Below are positions 36,971 through 46,338 of a DNA stretch of 64,000 nt, one piece after another. The position numbers and the translations under genes were made by a program. Positions within the stretch are counted from its first letter, which is position 1. Every line of letters starts with the position of its first letter. Below the pieces are notes generated by a model. It did not search any database and was not told the origin of the DNA. It saw nothing but the letters and a program-made list of their open reading frames with translations. Origin of the DNA: Polaromonas sp. (GTDB taxonomy: Bacteria; Pseudomonadota; Gammaproteobacteria; Burkholderiales; Burkholderiaceae); contig PNMH01000001.1 in NCBI GenBank assembly GCA_013823505.1, positions 71,929 to 135,928 on the forward strand, written 5' to 3'.

Positions 36971-38677
36971 TCAATAGTTGTCGAGCACCGCGCCCTTGCT
37001 GGCGCTGGACGCGTTGAACGCAAACTTGGCCTGCACGCCGCGCGTGTAGCGCGGCGCCGGTGCCGTCCAGGCGGCGCGGCGCTTCTCGATCTCGGCCTCG
37101 GGCACGTTGAGCTCCAGCAGCAATTTGTGTGCGTCGATGGTGATGCTGTCGCCTTCGTTCACAAATGCAATCGTGCCGCCCGCCGCGGCTTCGGGCGCCA
37201 CGTGGCCGACCACCATGCCCCAGGTGCCGCCGCTGAAGCGGCCATCGGTGATCAGGCCCACGCTTTCGCCCAGACCCGCGCCAATCAGCGCACCGGTGGG
37301 CGCCAGCATCTCGGGCATGCCCGGGCCGCCCTTGGGACCGAGGTAGCGCAGCACCATCACGTCGCCCGCCTTGATCTTGCCGTCCAGGATCGCCTGCAGC
37401 GCCGACTGCTCGTCGTCGAACACGCGTGCCGGGCCGGTCATCACCGGGTTCTTCAGGCCGGTGATCTTGGCCACTGCGCCTTCGGGGCTGAGGTTGCCTT
37501 TCAAGATGGCCAGGTGTCCATGCTCGTACATGGGCTTGTCGATGGGGCGGATCACGTCCTGGTCGGCGCGCGGTGCATCGGGCACGTCCTTGAGCACCTC
37601 GGCAATCGTCTGGCCGCTGATGGTCAGGCAGTCACCGTGCAGCAGGCCGGCGTTGAGCAGGACCTTCATCACCTGGGGAATGCCGCCGGCCTTGTGCAGG
37701 TCGACCGCGAGGTACTTGCCGCTGGGCTTGAGGTCGCAGAGCACCGGCGTTTTCTGACGCACGCGCTCGAAATCGTCGATGGTCCACTCGACGTCGGCCG
37801 CGTGGGCAATGGCCAGGAAGTGCAGCACCGCGTTGGTGGAGCCTCCAGTGGCCATGATCACCGCCACGGCGTTTTCGATCGCCTTCTTGGTCACGATGTC
37901 GCGCGGCTTGATGTCCTTTTTGATGGCCTCGATCAGCACCTTGGCCGATTCCTTGGCCGAGTTCATCTTTTCGTCGTGCGGGTTGGCCATGGTGCTGGAG
38001 TAGGGCAGCGAGATGCCCAGGGCTTCAAACGCCGAAGACATGGTGTTGGCGGTGTACATGCCGCCGCACGAGCCAGTGCCGGGGATGGCGCGCATCTCGA
38101 TCTCGCGCAGGTCTTCGTCGCTCATGTTGCCGGCGGCGTTCTGGCCCACGGCCTCGAACACGCTGACGATGTTGAGGTCCTGGCCCTTCCAGTGGCCTGG
38201 CAGGATGGTGCCGCCGTACACATAGATGGCCGGCACGTTGGCGCGCAGCATGCCCATGAGGCCACCGGGCATGTTCTTGTCGCAGCCGCCGACCACCACC
38301 ACGCCGTCCATCCACTGGCCGCCCACGCAGGTCTCGATGCAGTCGGAGATCACCTCGCGGCTGACCAGCGAGTACTTCATGCCCTCGGTGCCCATGGCCA
38401 TGCCGTCGGAGATGGTCGGCGTGCCGAACACCTGGGCGTTGCCGCCCGCTTCCTCGATGCCGGCGATGGCCGCGTCCGCCAGTTTTTGCAAGCCGGAGTT
38501 GCACGGTGTGATGGTGCTGTGGCCGTTGGCCACGCCCACCATGGGTTTGACAAAGTCGCCTTCCTCGTAGCCCATGGCGTAGTACATGGAGCGGTTGGGC
38601 GCGCGCGACTTGCCCTGCGTGATGTTGGCGCTGCGGCTGTTGATGGGCTTGATCGGGATGGTTTTGTTGTCGGCCAT
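36971..38677 (-). CDS. ilvD: Dihydroxy-acid dehydratase IlvD
   Basis: 568 residues. It dehydrates dihydroxy acids in valine, isoleucine and CoA-precursor synthesis, and carries an iron-sulfur cluster. Recognisable segments are [45 protein letters not shown] and [13 protein letters not shown]; their cysteines are the likely cluster ligands. The ATG at 38677 ([16 protein letters not shown]) is the family start. The frame is open a further 240 codons upstream, but that stretch is antisense to the LysR gene. It diverges from the LysR regulator across 97 bases. Confidence 0.95.
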   Translation of the reverse strand: MADNKTIPIKPINSRSANITQGKSRAPNRSMYYAMGYEEGDFVKPMVGVANGHSTITPCNSGLQKLADAAIAGIEEAGGNAQVFGTPTISDGMAMGTEGMKYSLVSREVISDCIETCVGGQWMDGVVVVGGCDKNMPGGLMGMLRANVPAIYVYGGTILPGHWKGQDLNIVSVFEAVGQNAAGNMSDEDLREIEMRAIPGTGSCGGMYTANTMSSAFEALGISLPYSSTMANPHDEKMNSAKESAKVLIEAIKKDIKPRDIVTKKAIENAVAVIMATGGSTNAVLHFLAIAHAADVEWTIDDFERVRQKTPVLCDLKPSGKYLAVDLHKAGGIPQVMKVLLNAGLLHGDCLTISGQTIAEVLKDVPDAPRADQDVIRPIDKPMYEHGHLAILKGNLSPEGAVAKITGLKNPVMTGPARVFDDEQSALQAILDGKIKAGDVMVLRYLGPKGGPGMPEMLAPTGALIGAGLGESVGLITDGRFSGGTWGMVVGHVAPEAAAGGTIAFVNEGDSITIDAHKLLLELNVPEAEIEKRRAAWTAPAPRYTRGVQAKFAFNASSASKGAVLDNY

Positions 38678-38774
38678 GGTCTTGTCTCGTGGATGGGGAA
38701 AAGAGGGCCAAGTATGCGGCAGCACCCGGTCGCTTTCCAATTGCTTTGAAGGCTGCTTTTGATACGCTTGGCAT

Positions 38775-39740
38775 ATGAATGAGCCATCCAGATCGCTGCA
38801 CATTGAATTGCGCCAGTGGCGACAGTTCGTCGCGTTGGTCGAAGAATTGCACTTCGGCCGGGCCGCCGCGCGCCTGCACATGACCCAGCCGCCGCTGACC
38901 CAGGCCATCGCCAGGCTGGAGGCCGCACTGGGCGTGCGGCTGTTCAACCGCACCCAGCGCAGCGTGCAGATCACGCCGGCCGGTGCGGCCTTGTTGCCCG
39001 AGGTGCGCGAGCTGTTGGCCCGCGCGCAAGTGTTGCCCGAACTGGCGCGCGCCGCCGCCGCCGGTGAGCTCGGCCGGCTGCGGCTGGCCTTTGTGTCCAC
39101 GGTGGGCTTCGAGCTGCTGCCGCGCTGGGTGCGGGCCTTCCGCGAGCAATGGCCGCAAGTGGCGCTGGAGCTGATCGAGGCCACGGGCGATGTGCAACTG
39201 GAACTGCTCGCGCGCGGCGAGGTGGACGCCGGCTTTGTGTTGCACTCGCCCGGTTTCACCGCCCCGGGTCTGGCGCAGGCGCTGATCGCCAGCGAGCCGC
39301 TGGTGGTGGCCCTCCCCGAATCCCACCCCTTGGCGGCCGAGGAGCGACCTGCGCTCAAAAGCCTGCTGGCCGAGCCGCTGGTGATCTTTCCCCGGCGCAT
39401 CCTGCCTTCGCTGTTTGACGCGATCTTTGCGCTCTACAACGTGGCCGGTCGCGTTCCGCAGGTGTCACAGGAGGCCATCCAGATGCAGACCATCGTGAAC
39501 CTGGTGTCCGCTGGACTGGGCATGGCCTGGGTACCGCAGAGCGTGCGCCAGTTCCAGCGGCCTGGTGTGGTGTACCGGTCGGTGGCCTGGCCGCGGGGAA
39601 GGGCAGTGCCGGCGTGTGAAACCAGCCTCGTGTGGAGAGCGGATGCGATGAGCCCGGCGCTGGCCCATTTCATCCGGTTTGCGCAAGACCAGTCGGCCAG
39701 CCTGGCGATCCCGGCTCGAAACATGCCAAAGGCACAATAG
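38775..39740 (+). CDS. LysR-family transcriptional regulator
   Basis: 321 residues. The N-terminal winged helix-turn-helix is [48 protein letters not shown] (about residues 12-60), followed by a substrate-binding domain with a [14 protein letters not shown] start near residue 96. It diverges from ilvD, the usual layout for a LysR regulator and its target, so regulation of ilvD is possible but not shown. The inducer is unknown. Confidence 0.88.
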   Translation: MNEPSRSLHIELRQWRQFVALVEELHFGRAAARLHMTQPPLTQAIARLEAALGVRLFNRTQRSVQITPAGAALLPEVRELLARAQVLPELARAAAAGELGRLRLAFVSTVGFELLPRWVRAFREQWPQVALELIEATGDVQLELLARGEVDAGFVLHSPGFTAPGLAQALIASEPLVVALPESHPLAAEERPALKSLLAEPLVIFPRRILPSLFDAIFALYNVAGRVPQVSQEAIQMQTIVNLVSAGLGMAWVPQSVRQFQRPGVVYRSVAWPRGRAVPACETSLVWRADAMSPALAHFIRFAQDQSASLAIPARNMPKAQ

Positions 39741-39744
39741 CCCG

Positions 39745-40545
39745 ATGCTTCAACATCCCCAAATCGACCCCGTCGCCCTGCAGCTCGGCCCGCTGGCCAT
39801 CCACTGGTACGGCCTCACCTACCTCGCTGCCTTCGGTCTCTTCATGTGGCTGGCCAACCTGCGCCTGCGCCACCAGCCGTTTGCCAGCGTGACCAACCCG
39901 CCTTGGACACGGCGCGATGTGGAGGACATCCTGTTCCTCGGTGTGCTGGGTGTGGTGGCCGGTGGGCGCATCGGCTACTGCCTGTTCTACAAGCCGGCCT
40001 ATTACCTCGCCCATCCGCTGGAGGTGTTTGCCATCTGGCAGGGCGGCATGAGTTTCCACGGGGGCCTGATCGGCGTGATGCTCGCCATGGTCTGGTATGC
40101 GCACAGCCGCAAACGCCCTTTCATGGAAGTCATGGACTTCGTGGCGCCCTGTGTACCCACTGGCTTGGCAGCCGGGCGCGCGGGCAACTTCATCAACGGC
40201 GAACTCTGGGGGCGTGTGGCCGATCCGTCGCTGCCCTGGGGCATGGTGTTTCGCGGAGCGGGCGACCTGCCGCGCCATCCATCACAGGTTTACCAGTTCC
40301 TGTTGGAGGGTCTGCTGCTGTTCGTGTTGCTCTGGCTCTATGCGCGCAAACCGCGTGCGCGCGGCCAGGTGTCGGCTGTGTTCCTCTTGGGCTACGGTGT
40401 GTTCCGATTCATCGCCGAGTATTTCCGCGAACCCGACGCCCACCTGGGTCTGCTCTCGCTGGGCATGAGCATGGGTCAGTGGTTGTGCGTGCCCATGATC
40501 GGCGCGGGCGCCTTCATGTGGTGGTGGTTCGGCCGGCGAACCTGA
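39745..40545 (+). CDS. lgt: Prolipoprotein diacylglyceryl transferase Lgt
   Basis: 266 residues, about seven membrane helices. Lgt transfers diacylglycerol to the lipobox Cys of prolipoproteins. The Lgt signature region is [19 protein letters not shown] near residue 140-160. [11 protein letters not shown] and [14 protein letters not shown] (with the essential His) are also conserved. The ATG at 39745 lies four bases after the LysR stop. A terminator follows. Confidence 0.95.
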   Translation: MLQHPQIDPVALQLGPLAIHWYGLTYLAAFGLFMWLANLRLRHQPFASVTNPPWTRRDVEDILFLGVLGVVAGGRIGYCLFYKPAYYLAHPLEVFAIWQGGMSFHGGLIGVMLAMVWYAHSRKRPFMEVMDFVAPCVPTGLAAGRAGNFINGELWGRVADPSLPWGMVFRGAGDLPRHPSQVYQFLLEGLLLFVLLWLYARKPRARGQVSAVFLLGYGVFRFIAEYFREPDAHLGLLSLGMSMGQWLCVPMIGAGAFMWWWFGRRT

Positions 40546-40570
40546 TCGCCGCTCATCGCCGGCAAGGGTA

Positions 40571-40601
40571 AATCCCCGGTACGGATCGCCGGGGATTTTT
40601 T
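40571..40601 (+). terminator. Terminator after lgt
   Basis: AATCCCCGG and CCGGGGATT form a perfect 9-bp stem around a 9-base loop, followed by a T run. It lies 25 bases after the lgt stop and just before the GntR control region. Confidence 0.88.
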
Positions 40602-40606
40602 ATGAT

Positions 40607-40634
40607 TCTCCGTAATTACAGGTGATTACGGAGA
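40607..40634. promoter_or_regulatory. Palindromic operator in front of the malonate cluster
   Basis: TCTCCGTAAT-N8-ATTACGGAGA, two perfectly complementary 10-base arms. The right arm contains the only GGAG ahead of the GntR start at 40646, so a bound repressor or an RNA hairpin would block expression. The position directly before a GntR gene and the symmetry suggest an autoregulatory GntR operator for the malonate genes. The binding protein is inferred. Confidence 0.7.
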
Positions 40635-40645
40635 AATTCCCTTCC

Positions 40646-41314
40646 ATGCGACTGGTGCTCAACTCCCTGCACGATGAAGTGGCCGCCAAGCTGCGCGAGC
40701 GCATCTTCGACGGCGTGCTGGCGCCCGGCAGCTTCATTGACGAGCTGGCGTTGTGTGGTGAGTGGGCCATCTCGCGCACGCCGCTGCGCGAGGCGCTCAA
40801 GGTGCTGGCCGCCGAAGGCCTGGTGCGCCACGAGCCGCGCCGCGGGTGTTTCGTCAACCAGATCACCGAGCGCGACCTCGACGAGATCTTTCCTGTCATT
40901 GCCCTGCTCGAAGGGCGCTGCGCGTTCGAGGCGGCCAGCAACGCCACCGACGCCGATCTGGTGAAGCTGGAACAGATGCACGAGCGCCTCAGCCGCTTTG
41001 CCAGAAACCGCCGCATCAACGACTACTACCAGGCCAACTTCGCGATTCACGAAGCCATCATTGCGCTGGCCAACAACCGCTGGCTGGCCCAGGTGATCGG
41101 CGACCTGCGCAAGATCGTCAAGCTCGCGCGGCTGCAGCAACTGCACGCGCCGGGTCGTCTGGATCAAAGCCTGTCCGAACACATGGCGGTGTTTGCCGCG
41201 CTCAAGGCGCGCGACGCCGAGGGCGCCGAGGCCGCCATGCGCACCCACCTCACGCGCCAGCGCGTGGCCTTGCGCGAGCTCGCGCGCAACAACACGTCGA
41301 GGATCACGGCATGA
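40646..41314 (+). CDS. GntR-family regulator, FadR subgroup, of the malonate cluster
   Basis: 222 residues. The N-terminal winged helix-turn-helix is LHDEVAAKLRERIFDGVLAPGSFIDELAL...ISRTPLREALKVLAAEGLV, with the GntR hallmark SRTPLREAL. The C-terminal FCD ligand domain has IHEAIIALANNRWLAQVI and a histidine near SEHMAVF for metal/acid ligand binding. The ATG at 40646 is preferred to a GTG at 40622, which lies inside the palindrome. Its stop overlaps the malonyl-CoA decarboxylase ATG. Role and position match MatR-type regulators of malonate use. Confidence 0.85.
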   Translation: MRLVLNSLHDEVAAKLRERIFDGVLAPGSFIDELALCGEWAISRTPLREALKVLAAEGLVRHEPRRGCFVNQITERDLDEIFPVIALLEGRCAFEAASNATDADLVKLEQMHERLSRFARNRRINDYYQANFAIHEAIIALANNRWLAQVIGDLRKIVKLARLQQLHAPGRLDQSLSEHMAVFAALKARDAEGAEAAMRTHLTRQRVALRELARNNTSRITA

Positions 41315-42639
41315 ACACGGCTGAATGGTTGGAGAAGGGCGCCTCCATGCTGCGCCCCGGTAGCAAGGCGGGTGTGCGATCGACGCAGGAACGCCTGAAG
41401 GGCGCGTTGCGCCACGATGACGAGGCCTTGTCGCCGCGCCAGTTGCGCCGCCTGCTCGACCAGCTCAAGGGCATCGTGGACCCGATGCTCAGCGAGGTGG
41501 AAGGCGGCAGCCGCGCACAGGCCCTGATGGCCTGGTACGCCAAAGCCTCACTGCCCGAGCGCAAAGACCTGTGGCTGCTCATGAGCGAGCAGTTCGTGGC
41601 CGACGCCGAGCAGATCAAGGCGGCCCAGGCCCAGTTCGCCGCCGCCGTGGGCACACCCGATGAGGCCGCCGCCGAGGTGCTGTACCGCCGCGCCACGGTG
41701 TCGCCGCGCCGGCGCATCCTGCAGCGCTTCAGCGCGCACCCTGAAGGCATCCGCTTCCTGGTCGATGTGCGGGCCGAGATGCAGCCCCACCTCAAGGGTG
41801 ACAAGCGCCTGGTCGCGCTGGACGTGGAGATGGAGTACATGTTCTCCACCTGGTTCGACGTGGGCTTTCTGGAGCTGCGCCGCATCAGCTGGGATTCGCC
41901 GGCCTCGCTGGTGGAAAAGCTCATCAAGTACGAGGCCGTGCACGACATTCGCAGTTGGGCCGACGTCAAGAACCGGCTCGATGGTGACCGTCGCTGCTAC
42001 GGCTTTTTCCACCCGCGCCTGCCCGAGGAGCCGTTGATCTTTGTCGAGGTCGCGCTCATGAACGAGATCGCCGACTGCATCACGCCCTTGCTGGATGAGG
42101 AGGCTGCGGCGGTCGACATTGCCAAGGCCAACACGGCCATCTTCTATTCGATCAGCAACACGCAGAACGGCCTGCGCGGTGTGAGCTTTGGCGACTCGCT
42201 CATCAAGCGCGTGGTCGAGACGCTGCACCAGGAGTTTCCCAAGCTCAAGGTGTTCGTGACACTCTCGCCCATACCAGGCCTGCGCGCCTGGCTCAACAAA
42301 CACGCCCCGGCTGAGTTGCTCAAAAGCTGGGAGAACCTGGAGCAGCTCACCGAGGCCGCGCCCGAGCGCAAGGCCCTGCTGGGCTGGGCCGCACGTTACC
42401 TGGGCAAGGAAATGCAAGGTGGCAAGCCGCTGGACCCTGTGGCGCGTTTCCACCTGGGCAACGGCGCTCGCGTGGAGCGGCTGAACTGGGCGGGGGACCC
42501 GTCCAACAAAGGTTCCAAACAATCCTACGGATTGATGGTCAATTACCTCTATGACCTTAAACGGCTGGAGAAGCACCGCGCCTGGCTGGCGCAGGGAAAG
42601 ATCCCGATAGCCGCAGCGATCGAAGACCTGTACCTTTGA
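41311..42639 (+). CDS. Malonyl-CoA decarboxylase
   Basis: 442 residues, matching malonyl-CoA decarboxylase (MatA/MCD). It has an N-terminal helical domain (about 1-185) and a GNAT-like catalytic domain with FVTLSPIPGLRAWL (the family Ser), FHLGNGARVERLNWAGD (the catalytic His region) and the closing VNYLYDLKRLE motif. It converts malonyl-CoA to acetyl-CoA and CO2. The start overlaps the GntR stop as ATGA. The synthetase that feeds it lies three genes downstream. Confidence 0.92.
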   Translation: MNTAEWLEKGASMLRPGSKAGVRSTQERLKGALRHDDEALSPRQLRRLLDQLKGIVDPMLSEVEGGSRAQALMAWYAKASLPERKDLWLLMSEQFVADAEQIKAAQAQFAAAVGTPDEAAAEVLYRRATVSPRRRILQRFSAHPEGIRFLVDVRAEMQPHLKGDKRLVALDVEMEYMFSTWFDVGFLELRRISWDSPASLVEKLIKYEAVHDIRSWADVKNRLDGDRRCYGFFHPRLPEEPLIFVEVALMNEIADCITPLLDEEAAAVDIAKANTAIFYSISNTQNGLRGVSFGDSLIKRVVETLHQEFPKLKVFVTLSPIPGLRAWLNKHAPAELLKSWENLEQLTEAAPERKALLGWAARYLGKEMQGGKPLDPVARFHLGNGARVERLNWAGDPSNKGSKQSYGLMVNYLYDLKRLEKHRAWLAQGKIPIAAAIEDLYL

Positions 42640-42673
42640 CGCTGTTTTTTCATCACCACAGGAGACAAACAAC

Positions 42674-43666
42674 ATGACCGACAACTTCAATCGCAGGGAC
42701 GTGCTGCGCGCCGCTGTCGCGGGCGCCGCCGTGTATGGCACCGGCTCCGCGGCTTACGCCCAGTCCACCTGGCCCAACAAGCCGGTGACCATGATCGTGC
42801 CATTCCCCGCCGGTGGTGGCACCGACGCGTTCGCCCGTCCCTTGGCTGCGCAATTCACGCGCCTCTCGGGCAAGAGCCTGGTGATCGACAACCGCGGTGG
42901 CGCTGGCGGCACGCTGGGCGCCGGCATCGCGGCCAAGGCCGTTCCCGACGGTTACACCCTGTTCATGGGCGCGGTGCACCACACCATCGCCCCGAGCATG
43001 TACCCCAAGCTGGACTACAACATCGAGACCGACCTGATCCCGCTGATCCTGGTGGCCAGCGTGCCGCAGGTGCTGGTGGTCAACCCCAAGAACATCCCGG
43101 GCGCAGGCTTCAAGGAGTTCCTCGCGCAGGTCAAGGCCAACCCCGGCAAGCTCAACTACGGTTCGGCCGGTGGCGGCACCTCGCACCACCTGGCGGGCGA
43201 GCTGTTCAAGCAGCAGTCCAAGACCTTCATCACCCACATCCCGTACCGCGGCGCGGGCCCGGCGTTGAACGACCTGATCGCGGGTCAGGTCGACATGATG
43301 TTCGACGGTCTGGGTTCGTCCGCCACCCACATCAAGGGCGGTCGCATCAAGGCGCTCATGGTCTCGGGCGCCAAGCGCAGTCCTGCTTTCCCCGATGTGC
43401 CCTGCGCCGCCGAACTCGGCATGCCTGACTACAACGTGACGACCTGGTACGGTGTGTGGGCACCCAAGGGCACGCCAGCCGATGCGCAGGCCCGCGCCAC
43501 CGAAGAGATCCGCAAGGCGGTGAGCACCGACGAGGCCAAGGCCGTGTGGGCCAACCAGGGCGCCGAGTTCGCCAACGTCAGCGGCCCGCAGTTCGATGCC
43601 TTCATCAAGGGCGAGATCCGCAAGTGGGCTGCGGTGGTCAAGACCTCCGGCGCCAAGCTGGACTGA
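42674..43666 (+). CDS. Bug-family periplasmic solute receptor (TctC-like), Tat-exported
   Basis: 330 residues. The N-terminus NFNRRDVLRAAVAGAAVYGTGSAAYAQS has a twin-arginine motif and a hydrophobic stretch, with cleavage near residue 29. The mature protein has the Bug receptor signatures WPNKPVTMIVPFPAGGGTD and VIDNRGGAGGTLGAG. These are receptors of tripartite tricarboxylate transporters. No TctA/TctB membrane genes are adjacent, as is common for Bug proteins. The malonate cluster suggests malonate or a related diacid as ligand. Confidence 0.88.
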   Translation: MTDNFNRRDVLRAAVAGAAVYGTGSAAYAQSTWPNKPVTMIVPFPAGGGTDAFARPLAAQFTRLSGKSLVIDNRGGAGGTLGAGIAAKAVPDGYTLFMGAVHHTIAPSMYPKLDYNIETDLIPLILVASVPQVLVVNPKNIPGAGFKEFLAQVKANPGKLNYGSAGGGTSHHLAGELFKQQSKTFITHIPYRGAGPALNDLIAGQVDMMFDGLGSSATHIKGGRIKALMVSGAKRSPAFPDVPCAAELGMPDYNVTTWYGVWAPKGTPADAQARATEEIRKAVSTDEAKAVWANQGAEFANVSGPQFDAFIKGEIRKWAAVVKTSGAKLD

Positions 43667-43680
43667 TCACGTTGACTTCT

Positions 43681-44442
43681 GTGACCGGCCGTGTCCACCT
43701 GGCCCTGCTTGGGCCGGTGGCTCAGGTGACCCTGTCGCACCCGGGCAAGTTCAACGCCATGTCGCGCGCGATGTGGCGCGAACTCAAAGCCGTGTTCGTG
43801 GCGCTGCAAAGCAGAAGCGACGTCCGCTGCGTGATCGTGGCGGGCGAGGGCGGCCACTTTTGCGCGGGTGGCGACATCGCTGAATACGCCGACTTCCGGT
43901 TTCAGGAGGCATCGTTGCGCGCCTTCCACGAAGACGACGTGTGGGGCGGCCTGGGCGCCATGCTCGCGTGCGATCTGCCGCTGCTGGCGCAGATCGAAGG
44001 CAACTGCATGGGAGCGGGCGTGGAGATCGCGAGCTGCTGCGACATTCGCGTGGCGTCTGCCGGTGCGCGCTTCGGTGCCCCCATCGCCAAGCTCGGTTTT
44101 CCCATGGCGCCGCGCGAGGCTGCACTGGTGGCCCGCGAAGCGGGTGTCGCCACCGCGCGCGAGATGCTGCTGGAAGCGGCGGTATTTGACGCCACCGAAA
44201 TGAAGGCGCGCGGCTTCCTGAACACCGTGCTGCCCGACGGCACCCTCACGTCGGCCTTGCTGGCGCGCGCCCAACGCATCGCTGCGCTGTCGCCGCAGGC
44301 CGCGCGCCTGAACAAACAAGCCTTGAGGGCCACGCAAGGCGCAACACCGCTCGGGGACGATGGCGCCTACGGCTACGCCGACAGCGCCGAACACCGCGAA
44401 GGCATCGCGGCTTTCATGGCCAAGCGCGCGCCGGTTTTCTGA
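43681..44442 (+). CDS. Crotonase-family protein with one catalytic Glu replaced
   Basis: 253 residues, enoyl-CoA hydratase/isomerase fold. Oxyanion-hole segments HFCAGGDIAEYADF and GNCMGAGVEIASCCDIRVAS are clear. The first crotonase glutamate is present (VEIAS). The second, normally in a QPE-like motif, reads FGAPIAKLGF with no Glu, so ordinary hydration is doubtful. A decarboxylase or hydrolase role on a malonyl-type CoA ester fits the context but is not shown. The start is uncertain: the GTG at 43681 is used, a TTG at 43672 is possible. It follows the Bug receptor by 14 bases. Confidence 0.78.
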   Translation: MTGRVHLALLGPVAQVTLSHPGKFNAMSRAMWRELKAVFVALQSRSDVRCVIVAGEGGHFCAGGDIAEYADFRFQEASLRAFHEDDVWGGLGAMLACDLPLLAQIEGNCMGAGVEIASCCDIRVASAGARFGAPIAKLGFPMAPREAALVAREAGVATAREMLLEAAVFDATEMKARGFLNTVLPDGTLTSALLARAQRIAALSPQAARLNKQALRATQGATPLGDDGAYGYADSAEHREGIAAFMAKRAPVF

Positions 44443-44486
44443 CTCACCTTCTGTTTTTTTTGTCACACCACATTGCTGACCAGAAC

Positions 44487-46028
44487 ATGGACAACCTCAA
44501 CCTCTTTGCCGCCCTGCGTGCCGCCTTTCCGCAGGACCTTGACCGGGTGGCGATCGAGACCGACGACGGTCTGAACTATTCGTGGCGCGACCTCGACCGC
44601 GCCTCGGCCATGGTGGCCAACCTGCTGGATTCGCTGGCGCTGCCGCCCGCCTCGCGCGTGGCCGTGCAGGTGGAGAAGTCGGTCGAAGCGTTGGTGCTGT
44701 ACCTGGCGACGCTGCGCGCAGGCCATGTGTTCCTGCCGCTCAACACCGCCTACCAGAGCGCGGAGATCGAGTACTTCATCGGCAACGCCGAACCCGCGGT
44801 GGTGGTGTGCAGCCCGGGCCAGTTTGGTTGGGTCAGCAAGATTGCCTTCACCGCCGGCACGCGCCACGTGTTCACCCTGGGCGACAACCGCACCGGCAGC
44901 CTGCTGGAGCGCTCGGTTCACATGAGCGACCGGCACACGCCCGCCGTGCGGGGCGACGACGACCTCGCCGCCATCCTCTACACCAGCGGCACCACTGGCC
45001 GCAGCAAAGGCGCCATGCTCACGCACGGCAATCTGCGCAGCAATGCCGAGGTGCTCAAGACCTACTGGGGCTGGCGGCCCGACGACGTGCTGATCCACGC
45101 ATTGCCCATCTTCCATGTGCACGGTCTGTTCGTGGCCCTGCACGGTGCGCTGATCAACGGCAGCAAGATGTTCTGGATGTCGAAGTTCGACCCCAAGCTG
45201 GCGATTGCCAGGTTCTCGGAAGCCACGGTGTTCATGGGGGTACCCACGCTCTACACCCGCATGCTGGCCGAGCCCGGCCTGACCGTGCAGCAGGCTGCCC
45301 ACATGCGCCTGTTCATTTCGGGCTCGGCTCCCTTGTTGATCGAGACCTTCAACGAATGGAAAGTCCGCACAGGCCACACCATCCTGGAGCGTTACGGCAT
45401 GAGCGAGACCGCCATGCTGACGTCCAACCCCTGCAGCGCCGACGCGCGCCATGGCGGCGCCACCGAGCGGCGCGGTGGCACGGTGGGTTTCCCCTTGCCA
45501 GGGGTGGAGCTTCGCGTGATGGGCGAAGACGGCCATCTGGTGCAACCGGGTGAGATCGGTGGCATCCAGGTGCGTGGGCCCAACATCTTCAAGGGTTACT
45601 GGCGCATGCCGGAGAAGACGGCCGAGGAGTTCACCGCCGACGGGTTCTTCAAGACCGGTGATGTGGGCCGCATCGACGAGCGTGGCTACGTGAACATCGT
45701 CGGTCGCAGCAAGGACCTGATCATCTCGGGCGGCTACAACGTCTACCCGGCGGAGATCGAGGGCTACATCAATGAGTTGCCGGGTGTGGTCGAGAGTGCG
45801 GTGATTGGTGTGCCGCATCCGGATTTCGGCGAGGTGGGCGTGGCTTTGTTGATTGCCAAGCCGGGTGCGCAGGTGGACGCGGCTCAGGTGCTGGCTTCCT
45901 TGAAGTCACGTCTGGCGAACTTCAAGATTCCCAAGCGGTGTTTTGTGGTGGCTGAGTTGCCGCGGAATACGATGGGGAAGGTTCAGAAGAATTTGCTGCG
46001 TGAAGAGCACAAGGGCTTGTTTGCCTGA
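44487..46028 (+). CDS. matB: Malonyl-CoA synthetase MatB-like
   Basis: 513 residues of the ANL superfamily, the closest recognised type being malonate-CoA ligase. The P-loop is LYTSGTTGRSKGAMLTH (about residue 167-183). LPIFHVHGLFVALHGAL, RYGMSETAMLTSNP and GFFKTGDVGRIDERGYVNIVGRSKDLIISGG follow, and the C-terminal catalytic Lys is in LPRNTMGKVQK. The ATG at 44487 is used; an earlier TTG gives no family sequence. Malonate to malonyl-CoA here, then decarboxylation by the first enzyme of the cluster, makes a short catabolic path to acetyl-CoA. Confidence 0.9.
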   Translation: MDNLNLFAALRAAFPQDLDRVAIETDDGLNYSWRDLDRASAMVANLLDSLALPPASRVAVQVEKSVEALVLYLATLRAGHVFLPLNTAYQSAEIEYFIGNAEPAVVVCSPGQFGWVSKIAFTAGTRHVFTLGDNRTGSLLERSVHMSDRHTPAVRGDDDLAAILYTSGTTGRSKGAMLTHGNLRSNAEVLKTYWGWRPDDVLIHALPIFHVHGLFVALHGALINGSKMFWMSKFDPKLAIARFSEATVFMGVPTLYTRMLAEPGLTVQQAAHMRLFISGSAPLLIETFNEWKVRTGHTILERYGMSETAMLTSNPCSADARHGGATERRGGTVGFPLPGVELRVMGEDGHLVQPGEIGGIQVRGPNIFKGYWRMPEKTAEEFTADGFFKTGDVGRIDERGYVNIVGRSKDLIISGGYNVYPAEIEGYINELPGVVESAVIGVPHPDFGEVGVALLIAKPGAQVDAAQVLASLKSRLANFKIPKRCFVVAELPRNTMGKVQKNLLREEHKGLFA

Positions 46029-46053
46029 GCTTCTGTTGGCGTTGGCTGGCTCC

Positions 46054-46159
46054 GGTCCTCTGCGACCGGCCTGACCGGCTCCGCGAATGTCCCCCGAGGC
46101 GGCTTTGCCGCCTCTCCTCCTTTATTTCGCTGCGCCGGTCAGGCCGGTCGCAGAGGACC
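46054..46159. repeat. Palindromic element A (variable arms, conserved core)
   Basis: Perfect 26-base arms at 46054-46079 and 46134-46159 enclose 54 bases. The inner part has a second hairpin, GAGGCGGC-TTT-GCCGCCTC (46096-46114). On its left is TCCGCGAATGTCCCCC (46080-46095); on its right is a segment ending CTCCTTTATTTCGCTGCG (from 46117). The same two flanking segments occur in element B in reverse orientation, but A's outer arms and inner stem have different sequence from B's. It lies between the convergent matB and MATE genes. Confidence 0.85.
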
Positions 46160-46209
46160 TTTTCGGCGTGCGAAAGGTTTGCTGATGGTGGCGTGCAAAG
46201 GTGCAGGCC

Positions 46210-46307
46210 GCTCGCGGACGTGGGGTGCGCTGCGCAGCGAAATAAAGGAGGAGGGGCCGCAGGCCCCGGGGGACATTCGCGGAGCAGCGCACCCCACGTC
46301 CGCGAGC
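46210..46307. repeat. Palindromic element B (inverted relative to A)
   Basis: Perfect 24-base arms at 46210-46233 and 46284-46307 enclose 50 bases. The inner hairpin is GGGGCC-GCA-GGCCCC (46253-46267). The conserved segments of element A appear reverse-complemented at 46232-46252 and 46268-46283, identical over 21 and 16 bases. The outer arms (beginning GCTCGCGGACGTGGGG) share nothing with those of A. The 50 bases between A and B contain GGCGTGCGAAAGGT and GGCGTGCAAAGGT, a near-direct repeat. Confidence 0.85.
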
Positions 46308-46338
46308 AGGAGAAGAAGCGCAGGCCATCATCAAAAAA

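Noticed and set aside
38678..39400. Upstream in-frame extension of ilvD
   Set aside because: It is antisense to the LysR gene and lacks family sequence; the ATG at 38677 gives the normal IlvD N-terminus.
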